Of a stretch of 15,024 nt of DNA, positions 7,801 through 15,024 are shown piece by piece. The translations under genes and the position numbers were made by a program. The DNA comes from Ramicandelaber brevisporus (Eukaryota; Kickxellomycota; Ramicandelaberales; Ramicandelaberaceae). The stretch covers positions 1-15,024 of the forward strand of contig MU603210.1 in assembly GCA_025201865.1 (NCBI GenBank), in the 5' to 3' direction. The notes beneath the pieces were generated by a model that had not been told where the DNA came from, did not search any database, and saw only the letters and a program-made list of their open reading frames with translations. How positions within the stretch are numbered: the first letter of the stretch is position 1; each line of letters begins with the position of its first letter.

Positions 7801-8178
7801 CCGTCGAAGGTCTATGCTTCATTCTTCAGCTATGGATCACCAGTGGCGGAACATGCAACATTTGCTGGTAACTATATAACGCATGTTAATAATGTACCAA
7901 CACCAGATTTGGATGCGTTCTTGAAGGCTATCAAATCTTCTGCTACTGCTGCTGCCTCAGCAACAGCAACAATATTAGCATCAAATGGAACTAATGAGAA
8001 TGAGATGAATGGAAATGGACAGTCGTCCTCGTATGTGAGATTGCGCATTGTGATGGAGTCAAAGACTGTTTCGCACACAGTATCTATCCGGCCCAATTAC
8101 CATTACTGGCCAACCAGAGAGCTTGTGAAAGATTTGACGATGCCAACAGGATGGCGTTGGGTTGAGCACTCTAATTAA
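4816..8178 (+). CDS. NMA111: Nuclear HtrA-like serine protease Nma111
   Basis: The protein is 1120 aa, ATG to TAA, intronless. Nma111 is the nuclear HtrA-family protease tied to heat tolerance and apoptosis-like death in yeast. The first trypsin-like domain (about 175-385) has the full triad: H222 in TNRHVAC, D253 in HDFGFLKYDP and S337 in GGSSGSPV. The spacings of 31 and 84 residues match the yeast enzyme as I recall it (H121, D152, S236). PDZ-like repeats follow (about 390-500 and 500-575). A second protease fold (about 645-830) has lost its triad, as is known for the family. A further PDZ (about 859-940, GILKPNDILLEVNG) and a C-terminal PDZ-like region complete it. The Ser/Thr/Pro-rich first 170 residues and an Ala/Asn loop (about 1041-1072) explain the extra length over the roughly 1000-aa relatives. 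The frame is open upstream to 4543 only through non-ATG starts, one internal ATG (4552) and pyrimidine-rich DNA, so I chose 4816. Confidence 0.95.
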   Translation: MLSRNDLSAPSSPVSNGASPSSSNPSATPLLSRRLTRENSAVTIDRSGSIVVDVSRLLRRDSLLIPRPGQQHDDATAEYALGTSSNGYSPPAGSDIASEKDIAEAGVDVDQLHAALGRRKGLAPTTSTLTRSSTFKSSSTPAPPPISQPPTHLQTPVPPGVAISTSEEHLHFWERTIEHAVKAIVCIRGNQPRPFDQERSGRFNATGFVVDAEQGIILTNRHVACAGPFEGEAIFLNQEKAELRTIYRDPVHDFGFLKYDPKKVRYFKPTSLILDPNGAAIGTEVKVIGNDAGEDISILSGHISRIDRNPPSYGPRTYNDFNTFYLQSAASLSGGSSGSPVIDVAGNVVGLQAGGRVDSATNYFLPLHRVLRALEFIRRGEPVPRGTIQVKWEYQSYDALSRLGLGSSIEGNVRRAFPDGKGMLVAATVLPSGPSDSMITNSDILYSINGRIVTEFQVVDDILDRSIGMPLKIVVVREGEFQCFSITVQDLHSITPDRLLYATGSVIHDLSYVTAMNSEHAVSGVYIANGRGPFQGGGALIVSLNGIETPDLATFMQVYSTLPDNAPISFMWRPLSRTDLRNPVFAYNERHFFETCMYVRNDATGLWDKHALPNVGPEVPPVPQTVSLVTNLRSSPAIDATTPSLVLVKSYSPLQVSGGSSTVGRGTGVIFDAKKGLIVVQSTAVHNELANIRLTFAQKIKVRGHVIFFHPHHMYCIIRYDPKLLGRTPVRSAQFGDNELEYDAEYTLVGFGANETIKAHQTHINDINPVVGQPLYPARWRPINFDWTSTRAATSLVAFSSVIVDSDNKIAGIWMEHMDDDNDTSAFSYFGISTTLLKPLLSQYVDAPSLADQHLPKLRSLGIECSFLSITAAKEIGVNEYWQRKLDVASPSRPSVMMVSRVEALGSSAGILKPNDILLEVNGIMPVSFTDLDAAQSFNDNVTLTIVREHAILRNITVPTQDIVRNGSICSRFVFWGGACFQEPYRALLQQTTNVPSKVYASFFSYGSPVAEHATFAGNYITHVNNVPTPDLDAFLKAIKSSATAAASATATILASNGTNENEMNGNGQSSSYVRLRIVMESKTVSHTVSIRPNYHYWPTRELVKDLTMPTGWRWVEHSN

Positions 8179-8356
8179 CTGCCTTTTAATTATAGTTTAC
8201 ATTTTTACTTACTTTTACATTTGCTTTTACTCTTTGCTTTTGCTTTTAAAGTTTAATTCATCATAATCAGGTAAAATATACGATTCGACATGGTGCATCG
8301 TCTGAGTCAAAAGGTTAAAGTAAAAATAATGAGCAGCAGATTTGTAAACAAAATAG
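8179..8356. terminator. Convergent 3' region of NMA111 and the P450
   Basis: This 178-bp spacer lies between two genes that end toward each other. The plus strand is T-rich with repeated CTTTTAC/GCTTTT words (8183-8250), a likely NMA111 poly(A) region. No AATAAA is obvious on the P450 side. Confidence 0.45.
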
Positions 8357-9877
8357 CTAATAGCGAGGAGTAAAAGTAATTTGATTGGTTACAACACGAG
8401 GCAGAGCCGAAGACGTATGCTCAAGAGTTCCCGGATGACTGTCGGCCAATTTCCACTCAAAGCGACGCAGCAGCATGGCCAGCACAACGCGAATCTCCAT
8501 GTATGCAAACTGCATACCGAGGCATACGCGCAGTCCATATCCAAATGGTGTCCAGTATGGATTCTTGGTTGATGAAAACGAATCCTTGGTATCGTCTTCA
8601 AACCGATCTGGACGGAACTCGGCAGCATCATCACCCCAAAATTGCGGATTGCGGTGAGCGAGCCAGAAATTGTGGAGAAGAAGCGTGCCTTTCGGAATGA
8701 AGTAGTCGCCAAGCTTGTAGTCTTCTGTAAGACGGCGCCAGGAAGCCTGCAGGGTTGGTGGATACAGGCGCATGGACTCCTTGATGATCTGAGTCAGGTA
8801 TGTGAGCTGCTTCTGTTCCTCAGAGGTTGGGACAATGTCTTCAGAGGTTTTGCCGAGCACTTCAAACACGTGCTTGCGAGCCTTGTCTTGGATTTCGGGA
8901 TGTGTGGCAAGCAGGAAAATGGCGCTGTTGAGAGCATTGCTCGAAGTGTCCGACCCGGCAATCATGATGGCTGCCAAATCACCACGCAACATTGCTGCGT
9001 CAAACTGCTGTCCACCTTGAATGTCACTGCTGTCACTGTTGGTGTACGCCTCAACCAGGTATGTGAGCACGTCTGGGTTTGGAACTTTATCGAACCCGCC
9101 AACGCTGCTCGCCTCCTTGCGCTTCTGCTCCACCATTTGATACAACAGCATCTCCATCTCGTCCACGCGCTTGAAGTCGGCACGGCGCATTGGATTCCAC
9201 GAACGGTCAATTCCAGCGAGCATAATGTACAGCGGATTCAGGATTGCCTCCGTAACCTGCATAAACAGCTCTAGCAACCGTTGGCCAACATCGCCTGGCT
9301 GGAACCCAAACGCAAATCTCGTCAGTCCGTTTAACCCGACCTCTGTCATCAGCGGCCACGCTTCAAGTGTGTTCTGCGGCGCATCCAGAATCTTCTTGAT
9401 GGCAATCTTGGCACCATCGCCAAAGATGTTTGGATCAAATCCACGGTTGAACGCTGGATTGAGAATACGACGGTGCATCTTCCAGGTGCCGGTAGTGCGA
9501 GCAAACACCACGTTATTACCCACAAACTTGGCAGTGAGTCCGTCTGGCTCAGTTTCAGCCATGTCGTACTTATCGAAAATGGCAGATTTCTCGAACGATT
9601 CCTTGAAGAGAGTGGGGTTCTTGAGTACGAGAATATACTCGCCGAAGGCAAACATCAAATGGCAGTCGGGGTTGTTGACGATGGCTTCGGTGGATTCATT
9701 GACACGCTTGACAGTGGGCTCGTTGGAGAGAATGCGAAGCTGGTCAAAGAAAGGGAGAATGGGCAGGTGGGTTAGCTGGCGTGGAACGCGGATAGCCAGC
9801 CATACCTTGATCACGAGATAGGCCACCACCGTGAGCAAGGCACCGACAGTGTACAAAACGATAGTGGTGAATGTCAT
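8357..9877 (-). CDS. Cytochrome P450 monooxygenase, membrane-anchored
   Basis: The protein is 506 aa, ATG (9877) to TAG, intronless. Eight more open codons upstream have no ATG. All class-defining motifs are present: an N-terminal membrane anchor (about 4-28) followed by a Pro-containing hinge (RVPRQLTHLP), W-x3-R as WKMHR in helix C, the oxygen-activating AGSDTSS at 307-313, E367-x2-R370 in helix K (KESMRLYPP), RPDRF, and the heme loop FGYGLRVCLG with thiolate C452. It should be an ER-anchored haem enzyme that inserts one oxygen atom using electrons from a P450 reductase encoded elsewhere. The 'FxxGxRxCxG' loop and AGxDT motif predict full activity. The substrate and CYP family cannot be told from motifs. 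No biosynthetic partner genes lie next to it, so a secondary-metabolite cluster is not indicated here. Confidence 0.95.
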   Translation of the reverse strand: MTFTTIVLYTVGALLTVVAYLVIKVWLAIRVPRQLTHLPILPFFDQLRILSNEPTVKRVNESTEAIVNNPDCHLMFAFGEYILVLKNPTLFKESFEKSAIFDKYDMAETEPDGLTAKFVGNNVVFARTTGTWKMHRRILNPAFNRGFDPNIFGDGAKIAIKKILDAPQNTLEAWPLMTEVGLNGLTRFAFGFQPGDVGQRLLELFMQVTEAILNPLYIMLAGIDRSWNPMRRADFKRVDEMEMLLYQMVEQKRKEASSVGGFDKVPNPDVLTYLVEAYTNSDSSDIQGGQQFDAAMLRGDLAAIMIAGSDTSSNALNSAIFLLATHPEIQDKARKHVFEVLGKTSEDIVPTSEEQKQLTYLTQIIKESMRLYPPTLQASWRRLTEDYKLGDYFIPKGTLLLHNFWLAHRNPQFWGDDAAEFRPDRFEDDTKDSFSSTKNPYWTPFGYGLRVCLGMQFAYMEIRVVLAMLLRRFEWKLADSHPGTLEHTSSALPRVVTNQITFTPRY

Positions 9878-10231
9878 TTGAATACCAAACAACAGAAACA
9901 ACAGAAAGAAAGAAAAAGAGATGGTATGCGTACAAAACTAGAAGAGAGAAAGTGTACGCTACAAGCTTTGCAAGACAACTATGCAGCCGTGGTGTGCGTT
10001 AACAGCAACACAGAACAACTAAGGACACCTCACTGTGACGTACTGAGGATCCGTTCACTTACAGCTACTGGGTTGAGCTGCGTTGTCGACTATACAGTAC
10101 AAAATTCTCAAACCCAACGTTGTACAGAATTACCCAGAATTGAATAACAAACCGACTGACGCGTGAGTGAAATGCTCCGAGCGGGGGTACATTAAAGAAG
10201 CTTTTTAACACTGACCACTATATTAGCCCGA
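9878..10231. promoter_or_regulatory. Upstream region of the P450
   Basis: This should hold the P450 promoter (minus strand). The sequence next to the start codon is pyrimidine-rich on the coding strand (A/G-rich on plus, 9886-9955), a usual fungal leader. Nothing else is firm. On the plus strand GTGAGT at 10163 and CTGAC...TTAG ending at 10226 could be a 64-nt intron before the small ORF at 10232. Confidence 0.4.
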
Positions 10232-10402
10232 ATGAACCCACCTGTTACCCGTGCACTGCCTTTTTGGGAACATGCTTTATCAAATAATATTCTAATTGAT
10301 GCTTTTGTTGAAAGAGTTATTAAAGTATCAAGCAAGTACTTAATGATAGAGAGAAGAGTTATGGCTATGACAATTGCAAAAACATGCGCTATAGAGCCGT
10401 AA
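10232..10402 (+). CDS. Doubtful small ORF, 56 aa
   Basis: ATG to TAA encodes 56 aa beginning MNPPVTRALPFWEHALSNN and ending KTCAIEP. I recognise no family. It is AT-rich with a biased codon choice (many TTA, ATT, GTT, AGA) unlike the GC-richer codons of the neighbouring P450 and secreted peptide. A good intron pattern precedes it (donor GTGAGT at 10163, branch-like CTGAC at 10211, acceptor AG at 10226), so it could be a last exon of a short gene. It converges on the secreted-peptide gene with only 2 bp between stops, which argues that one of the two is spurious. It could also be a decayed gene remnant or simply the 3' UTR of the peptide gene. Confidence 0.2.
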   Translation: MNPPVTRALPFWEHALSNNILIDAFVERVIKVSSKYLMIERRVMAMTIAKTCAIEP

Positions 10403-10404
10403 CC

Positions 10405-10569
10405 TCAAGGATTCGTGTTGTGACCAGCAGGGGCACAGCACGGCGCCGGGTTCGCGCCACTGCAGCATACGTTGTAATTGAGCGAGTTGCACCAAATACA
10501 CAGCGAGAATGCTGGAATAGCCGACACTGTCGCAGCAAAGAGAAGAGCGAGGACATAAGCAGCTCTCAT
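10405..10569 (-). CDS. Small secreted cysteine-rich peptide, 54 aa
   Basis: The start is the first ATG after an open but ATG-less stretch, and the stop is TGA. Residues 1-17 are a textbook signal peptide: MRAAYVLALLFAATVSA, with a basic n-region, a Leu/Ala/Val core and a V-S-A cleavage site before Ile-Pro (cleavage after A20 is the alternative). The mature part is about 34-37 residues with six cysteines at 24, 27, 35, 36, 44 and 45, that is C-x2-C-x7-CC-x7-CC, and a short uncharged tail ending NTNP. The even number and regular spacing suggest three disulfides. Only one His and no charged side chain are seen in the mature part. The coding strand leader is pyrimidine-rich, and TTATATT lies about 115 bp upstream. 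I recognise no named family; a secreted effector-like, surface or signalling peptide are all possible. The short length means chance cannot be excluded. Confidence 0.55.
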   Translation of the reverse strand: MRAAYVLALLFAATVSAIPAFSLCIWCNSLNYNVCCSGANPAPCCAPAGHNTNP

Positions 10570-11655
10570 AGTAATGAAAAAAGATGAAGAAGAACGGGTT
10601 GTTGGAAAAATAATTGTCAGAGCGAAGAGACTTTCAGAGCACAACAAGTGCCGAAACGGATGTTGATATAGCAGCCCTGATTCCCAATATAATCCGATCG
10701 AAAGTGTGCTTTGTAAGTATCCTACAAGTGGCGCAGATATTGATTGAGTTGGGGGATATCACGCGTGAGAAGTCCGGCGACAAACTCTCACGGTGATCAA
10801 ATGCAATACTACTGTGGAATGTACCAACATTTTTCAGCCTCAACATTTCCAGCTGCAATATGAAGTGACAAAGCAGACCCAATTTTACTGGACCTGGGGC
10901 ATCACCAAATCAGCCCGTGAGAGAGCCTCTTCACTACAATTATGAAGTGCCAAGCACCAACAGTACTCTTTGTACTATCTCTGCCTATCATCGTTCCATT
11001 TCATCATGTACTTTCGTTCACACCCTCGCACTCGCGACTCGCTCAACATTCAAGAACGAGGTTTGAATATCTATCCCAGTGCTGACCATTAATTTTGTAC
11101 TTTTGTTACTAATGGTTCATCACCAGCATTACAGCTGTGTATTCATGTTATCATGTATTAACGATTTGAGCCTTTAGCCTTTAATATAAGTTCTCGGGGA
11201 GGAGGGGGAAGTTGTTTAGTTCGCTTACTGAGTTAAGCAAGTTGGCGTTTTTCCAGGGGGTGATCGTGCACCTGACTCCTCTTCACGTTGCTTCCTTTCC
11301 CTTCTTCATAGACACACCCGTTGCACCCCTCTCCTACATTTGCAAATGCTACACATAAACCTACAGCTGGCTTCCTCTCTCCCCGCAGCTTTTGAAATCA
11401 CACGTCCATCGACATTCGTCATCGACATTCATCATCACCAGCATCTTCTTTTTCTTCAGTATATCACTTCATCAAATACAAAAGCTGGTCTTTTCTTCAT
11501 CATCACCATTATTGTCATCATCGGCCTCGTTTCACTGAGACAGAACAAGGGAGGCTGTCACAATTTCTGCAAACCCCCTCTTCATTCTCTATATTGGAGC
11601 TCAATTCCGACACACACTCGAGACTGGAGAGAGAGAGAGAGAGAAACGCCGTCAA
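10570..11655. promoter_or_regulatory. Long intergenic region before the cyclin gene
   Basis: About 1.1 kb without a convincing gene. It should hold the peptide promoter on the left (minus strand) and the cyclin promoter and leader on the right. Visible items: GTAAGTAT at 10713, a perfect donor-like word; a G-rich run GGGGAGGAGGGGG at 11196-11208; a pyrimidine tract and CCCCGCAG ending at 11388 that looks like a strong acceptor; T/C-rich DNA at about 11430-11520; and (GA)9 at 11627-11644. Long leaders are common for regulated cyclins; an intron in this leader is possible but unproven. Confidence 0.5.
11627..11644. repeat. (GA)9 microsatellite
   Basis: Nine GA units end 11 bp before the cyclin start codon. 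If the ATG at 11656 is right, the repeat lies in the 5' UTR, where length changes would not alter the protein. Confidence 0.85.
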
Positions 11656-14600
11656 ATGCAACAATCTCAAAATTCACATTCTTCTGCCTTGTGTTCTTTT
11701 CTCGGCGAAACAAGTGCCATCGCAGCTGCCTCTTCTTCTTCTTCCTCTTCTTTCCCCGCTGCAACAGCAGCAGTCAATAGTGTTGCCCCTCATCTAAACC
11801 AGCAACAGCAACAGCAGCAGCAGCAACAGTCCAACACCTCTCATTCTTCAGCTGTTGCTTCACCATCATTTTTGAATTTTGACCCCAATAGCATTATACA
11901 ACATCACCGCAATAGCCACAACCACAGTCACAACCACAGTCACAACTATAACCATCATCACCACTACGCTCACACAATATCTCACTATCACCAGCACAAT
12001 CATCAACAGCACACTCTACGTTCTTTCGCATCTTCGTCATTAAATCGTCCATTGAGCTTTGACGCTGCTGGAACTTTTTCTGGATTCTCTTCTACAGCAG
12101 CTTCAGCAGCTTCACTGCCACAGTTTAGTCTTCAGCACACTCAGTCCCATCAAAGTCTTCATCAGCCTTTCCAGAACCAGATTGTTGATCAGGGTCAGAA
12201 TCCACATCTGTACTATCGACACAGCATTGCAGTTAGTTCAGCTGCTGATATTGCCTCGGCTACAAAGAGAACGTACTTGTCTCACAAACATCAACATCAG
12301 CATCAACAACAACATCAAAAACAATCACAAACACAGTCACAGTCACAACTCGAACAACAGCAACAGCACCAACAACAGCACTCGACGTCGGTGTCATCCA
12401 ACACAGGTTCATTCCTTGGGCGGCTTGCCAACCGTCTCAAGCTAACTGGTCGTCACAGCAGCACAAACAGCACCAACAGTAACAGCCACAGCCAAATTGA
12501 GACCGACACTCAGCATCATCAGCATCAGAATCAGAATTATCAACGCCAGCGTCAGTCCAAACGCCTCAGTAACAGCATTGCCACCAGCCACACGACCACT
12601 TCTACTGCCACTGTTGCCACTGCTGCTGCTGCCACTGTTGCATCCACACACTTGGGCAACTCCGGTGCCATTTCATCCCAGGCTCCTGGTTCCTTTTCCC
12701 AGTATCAATTCCCCCAACAACAGCATCAGCAACAACAGCAGCAGCTTGCCACTCGTTCAATTACTGCCCCTGTATCAATCTCAGACTCTTCAACTGGTGT
12801 CGACTTGATTCCAACTCCACCCAACCTCTCATTTACGACAGTGCCACCACTCTATCAACAGCAGCCACAGTCATCGCAGTTGTCGTTGCCGTCGTCGTCG
12901 GTTTCTTCTTCTCGTGGATATTTGTCGTCGTCATCAAAAGTTTCACAAAATTTTGCGCCACATCAAACACGCGAATCAGCCAGCCACATCAAAACCACAA
13001 ACACTAACAACAACAATAATAGCAATAGCCAATTACAATCTGGATACGAGGATCGACACAGCAATAACATTGGCGTCGAAAACAGCCACAACAACAACAG
13101 CAACAACAACAACAACAATAAAAGCGGGACCCGCGAACATCATCATCATCAACAACAGCAACAACAGCAACAACAGCAACAACAGCAACTGCAACAATAT
13201 CAGACACATCTGCATCAGCGAACGCTCCAGCGACAGATGTCTCTCGCTTCATCAGCAGTATCACCTTCTCAGCATCACTACCAGCACAATCAACACAATC
13301 AACGCAATCACCACAACCAACACAGTCATTACCAATATCAAACCGAGAGTCATTCGGATTGTTCTGCAAACATGTCAGCTACAGCTACTGCAACAGCTAC
13401 TGCAGGAGTCAATGTAGCTCCGATTGGTGCAAGTGCTTTCAAGGAGCCACGCCACTATATTCGCAAGGCATCTGGAACGGTCTGCGAGTCTTACACCACA
13501 GCCAGCATCCCAGCCACAAACAACGCAGCTACCAACAATAACAATAACAGCAACAACAGCAACAACACCAGCAACACCAACACCAGCAACAACCGCAACA
13601 TGGTGGACTCATTTGCTTCCTTCCGTTCAACTCGCTCATCAACAGCCTCTAGCAGTAACAAAAAGAACAAGACCAAGCTATCCTCATCTTCATCCTCTCA
13701 TTCTCATCAACACCATCCTCAACAACAACAACACCAACATCAACAGAAACAGCAGCAGCAGCGTCCGCAAGTGAGCGCTGAAGAACGCGCCAATCTCAAG
13801 GACCTTCTCAAGTCTGATCTTCTTGCCATTGCTGAACAAATGGTTTACACTCTCTTTGACTGCGATCCCCGTCGTGCTGCTTCATCTTCCAATTCAGCCG
13901 ATATGGCTCACATCCAGTCTCTCCGCCCGCTCTACGACTTCATTTCCCACGCCGTCTATCGAACTCGCTCCTCTCCAACCATCATTGTCTTGGCACTACT
14001 GTACCTCTGCCGCCTCAAGCGCCGCACTCCACACAGCCGCGGCTCACCTGGCGCCGGTCATCGCCTCCTCATTGCCTCGCTGCTATTGGCCACCAAGTTC
14101 TTGCTGGACGATGCATATCACAACAAGTCGTGGATGCAGGTCAGCCAAAACATGTTCCATCTCAACGAGGTCAACCAAATGGAGCTCGAAATGCTAGCAC
14201 TCTTAGACTGGCATGTTGGCGTGTCTCCAAAACAATGGCGCGAATATGTGCAAGTCATGGAGGGCAAGTTGGAAAGAAGGTGGCATGCAAGTGGAACAAG
14301 TCACAGGTTTGAGAGTGCGGGTATCACGCTGAGAACAGAGCTGTGTGAACCAGAGGAGTGGATTGAGCAGTTTGTGGTTCCAGTTGGAAGTGAGCAGCCA
14401 GTGGTGGAGGTGTACTTTTTGGATGAGAAGATCAATGAACAGACTGTAAAGGGCATTGAAAACCAAGGCGTTGCTCAGAAACAAATGTATGAGAATTATT
14501 ACAATACTCACTTGGCATCAAACAATGATAACAGTAGTTCATTCTCATCAGCATCAGTATTGGCATCTGCTAGTGAGAAACAACAGCAACCATCATTGAC

Positions 14601-14742
14601 ATCGCTAGTTGGAATTGGTTCAATCACATCAAGAGTCGACTCAGCTGCATCTGGCTTGCAATGCAATACTGATGGTAACTGCAGTCCAGATGTGAACAAG
14701 ACTGCAGTTGCTAGTCGTCAGCCATCAAACAACTGGTCTGCT

Positions 14743-14775
<33 letters not shown>

Positions 14776-15024
14776 AATCCATACCATCTTCCACCTCTCA
14801 ATATTCCTGCCTTTTCGGTAGCCATGCATCAACTTCCATCGGCCATCTCTTCCACAGCAAAAGCCGATGAAAGTAGCAGTGCCATCACATTGACTGCATC
14901 GTTGCCTGGCATTGCAAACGATGCTGGTTGTGCTGGCAGTAGCTCTCCAGCAGACAGTGTATGCCGCTTTAAAGCAGGTGTAATGCATGTGCAGCCAATC
15001 AACTCAACCGTGCACTACTCAAAG
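11656..15024 (+). CDS. Pho80/Pcl-type cyclin with very long Q/N/H-rich N-terminus (3' end outside window)
   Basis: One frame is stop-free from 11539 to the window edge. The first ATG (11656) gives 1123 codons with no stop reached. The cyclin box spans about residues 716-875. Landmarks are LRPLYDFISHAVYRTRSSPT (756-775), IIVLALLYLCRLKRR (776-790), HRLLIASLLLATKFLLDD (802-819), HNKSW (822-826), and EVNQMELEMLALLDWHVGVS (838-857). The order and the NKSW/EVNxMExxxLxxLdW words are those of Pcl1/2-like cyclins that activate the Pho85 (CDK5-like) kinase. The first 700 residues are low complexity: Gln runs, an Asn run, a His-rich segment (83-119), and two islands that look conserved, SFLGRLANRLKLTGR (252-266) and KEPRHYIRKAS (596-606, a basic R-K-x-S kinase-type site). 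A third Gln run (residues 1030-1040) follows the box. Roles in morphogenesis, cell cycle or nutrient signalling are family-based inference. Confidence 0.88.
11800..11829 (+). repeat. CAR repeat coding Gln10
   Basis: Ten consecutive CAA/CAG codons in the cyclin frame just after the N-terminus. The mixed codons make it less prone to slippage than a pure CAG array. Confidence 0.9.
11920..11943 (+). repeat. Two tandem 12-mers AACCACAGTCAC
   Basis: The repeat encodes Asn-His-Ser-His twice and starts the His-rich part of the cyclin. Confidence 0.85.
13150..13188 (+). repeat. (CAA CAA CAG)n array coding Gln13
   Basis: Thirteen Gln codons as a nearly perfect 9-bp unit CAACAACAG. The run follows CATCATCAT (His3) and an Asn-rich segment at 13090-13128, all in the cyclin frame. 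Confidence 0.9.
14743..14775 (+). repeat. (CAG CAA)n array coding Gln11
   Basis: Alternating CAG/CAA codons give 11 Gln downstream of the cyclin box. The complementary strand reads Leu-rich in one frame, which creates a false minus-strand ORF. Confidence 0.9.

Noticed and set aside
8357-9877. P450 as part of a secondary-metabolite gene cluster
   Set aside because: Its neighbours are a housekeeping protease and a sparse region. No synthase, transporter or tailoring gene is seen in the window.
9878-10147. Plus-strand 89-codon ORF in the P450 promoter
   Set aside because: It starts at a non-ATG codon, has no recognisable motif and lies where the P450 promoter must be.
11340-11780. Plus-strand 146-codon ORF before the cyclin
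   Set aside because: Its composition follows the T/C-rich leader, and it overlaps the cyclin N-terminus in another frame.
13004-13369. Minus-strand ORF with a run of cysteines and Val/Asp repeats
   Set aside because: It is the complement of CAA/CAG/CAT codons in the cyclin; the apparent Cys-rich protein is a repeat artefact.
1-15024. tRNA genes, rRNA, CRISPR arrays, transposons
   Set aside because: A reading by eye for T-arm words, spaced repeats, terminal inverted repeats and transposase motifs found nothing convincing. A dedicated tRNA and repeat scan would settle it.

Overview
The window looks like nuclear DNA from a fungus with few introns. Three genes are of fungal or mainly fungal type: the nuclear HtrA-like protease Nma111, the rRNA-processing factor Efg1, and a Pho80/Pcl-type cyclin. 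No gene needs an intron to read through its conserved domain. Stops used are TAA, TGA and TAG, so nothing clearly points to a changed genetic code. Many proteins carry long Gln, Asn, His and Ser tracts. I cannot place the organism below 'fungus, perhaps an early-diverging lineage'; that is inference.

Layout, left to right. Bases 1-484 hold no convincing gene, but carry an AATAAA on the minus strand that fits the 3' end of the next gene. Bases 485-2788 (minus) form a RING-H2 ubiquitin-ligase locus in two pieces. A 536-aa protein with a complete RING ends at a TAG (1180-1178), and the same frame then stays open for another 230 codons that encode a second, half-complete RING. A 310-bp divergent promoter separates it from EFG1 (3099-4370, plus), which has an N-terminal RGG domain. 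A 445-bp spacer rich in purine and pyrimidine tracts leads to NMA111 (4816-8178, plus), a complete 1120-aa protease. NMA111 converges on a membrane-anchored cytochrome P450 (8357-9877, minus).

Bases 9878-11655 are sparse. They hold a 54-aa secreted peptide with six cysteines in a C-x2-C-x7-CC-x7-CC pattern (10405-10569, minus) and a doubtful small ORF facing it (10232-10402, plus). From 11656 to the right edge one stop-free plus-strand frame of 1123 codons encodes a very Q/N/H/S-rich protein with a Pcl-type cyclin box near residues 716-875. It runs off the window.

The genes do not form a pathway or cluster. Ubiquitin ligase, ribosome biogenesis, nuclear protease, P450, secreted peptide and cyclin are ordinary unlinked functions. 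The points most worth a second look are the single in-frame TAG in the RING locus, the cysteine-rich secreted peptide and the His/Gln-rich cyclin.
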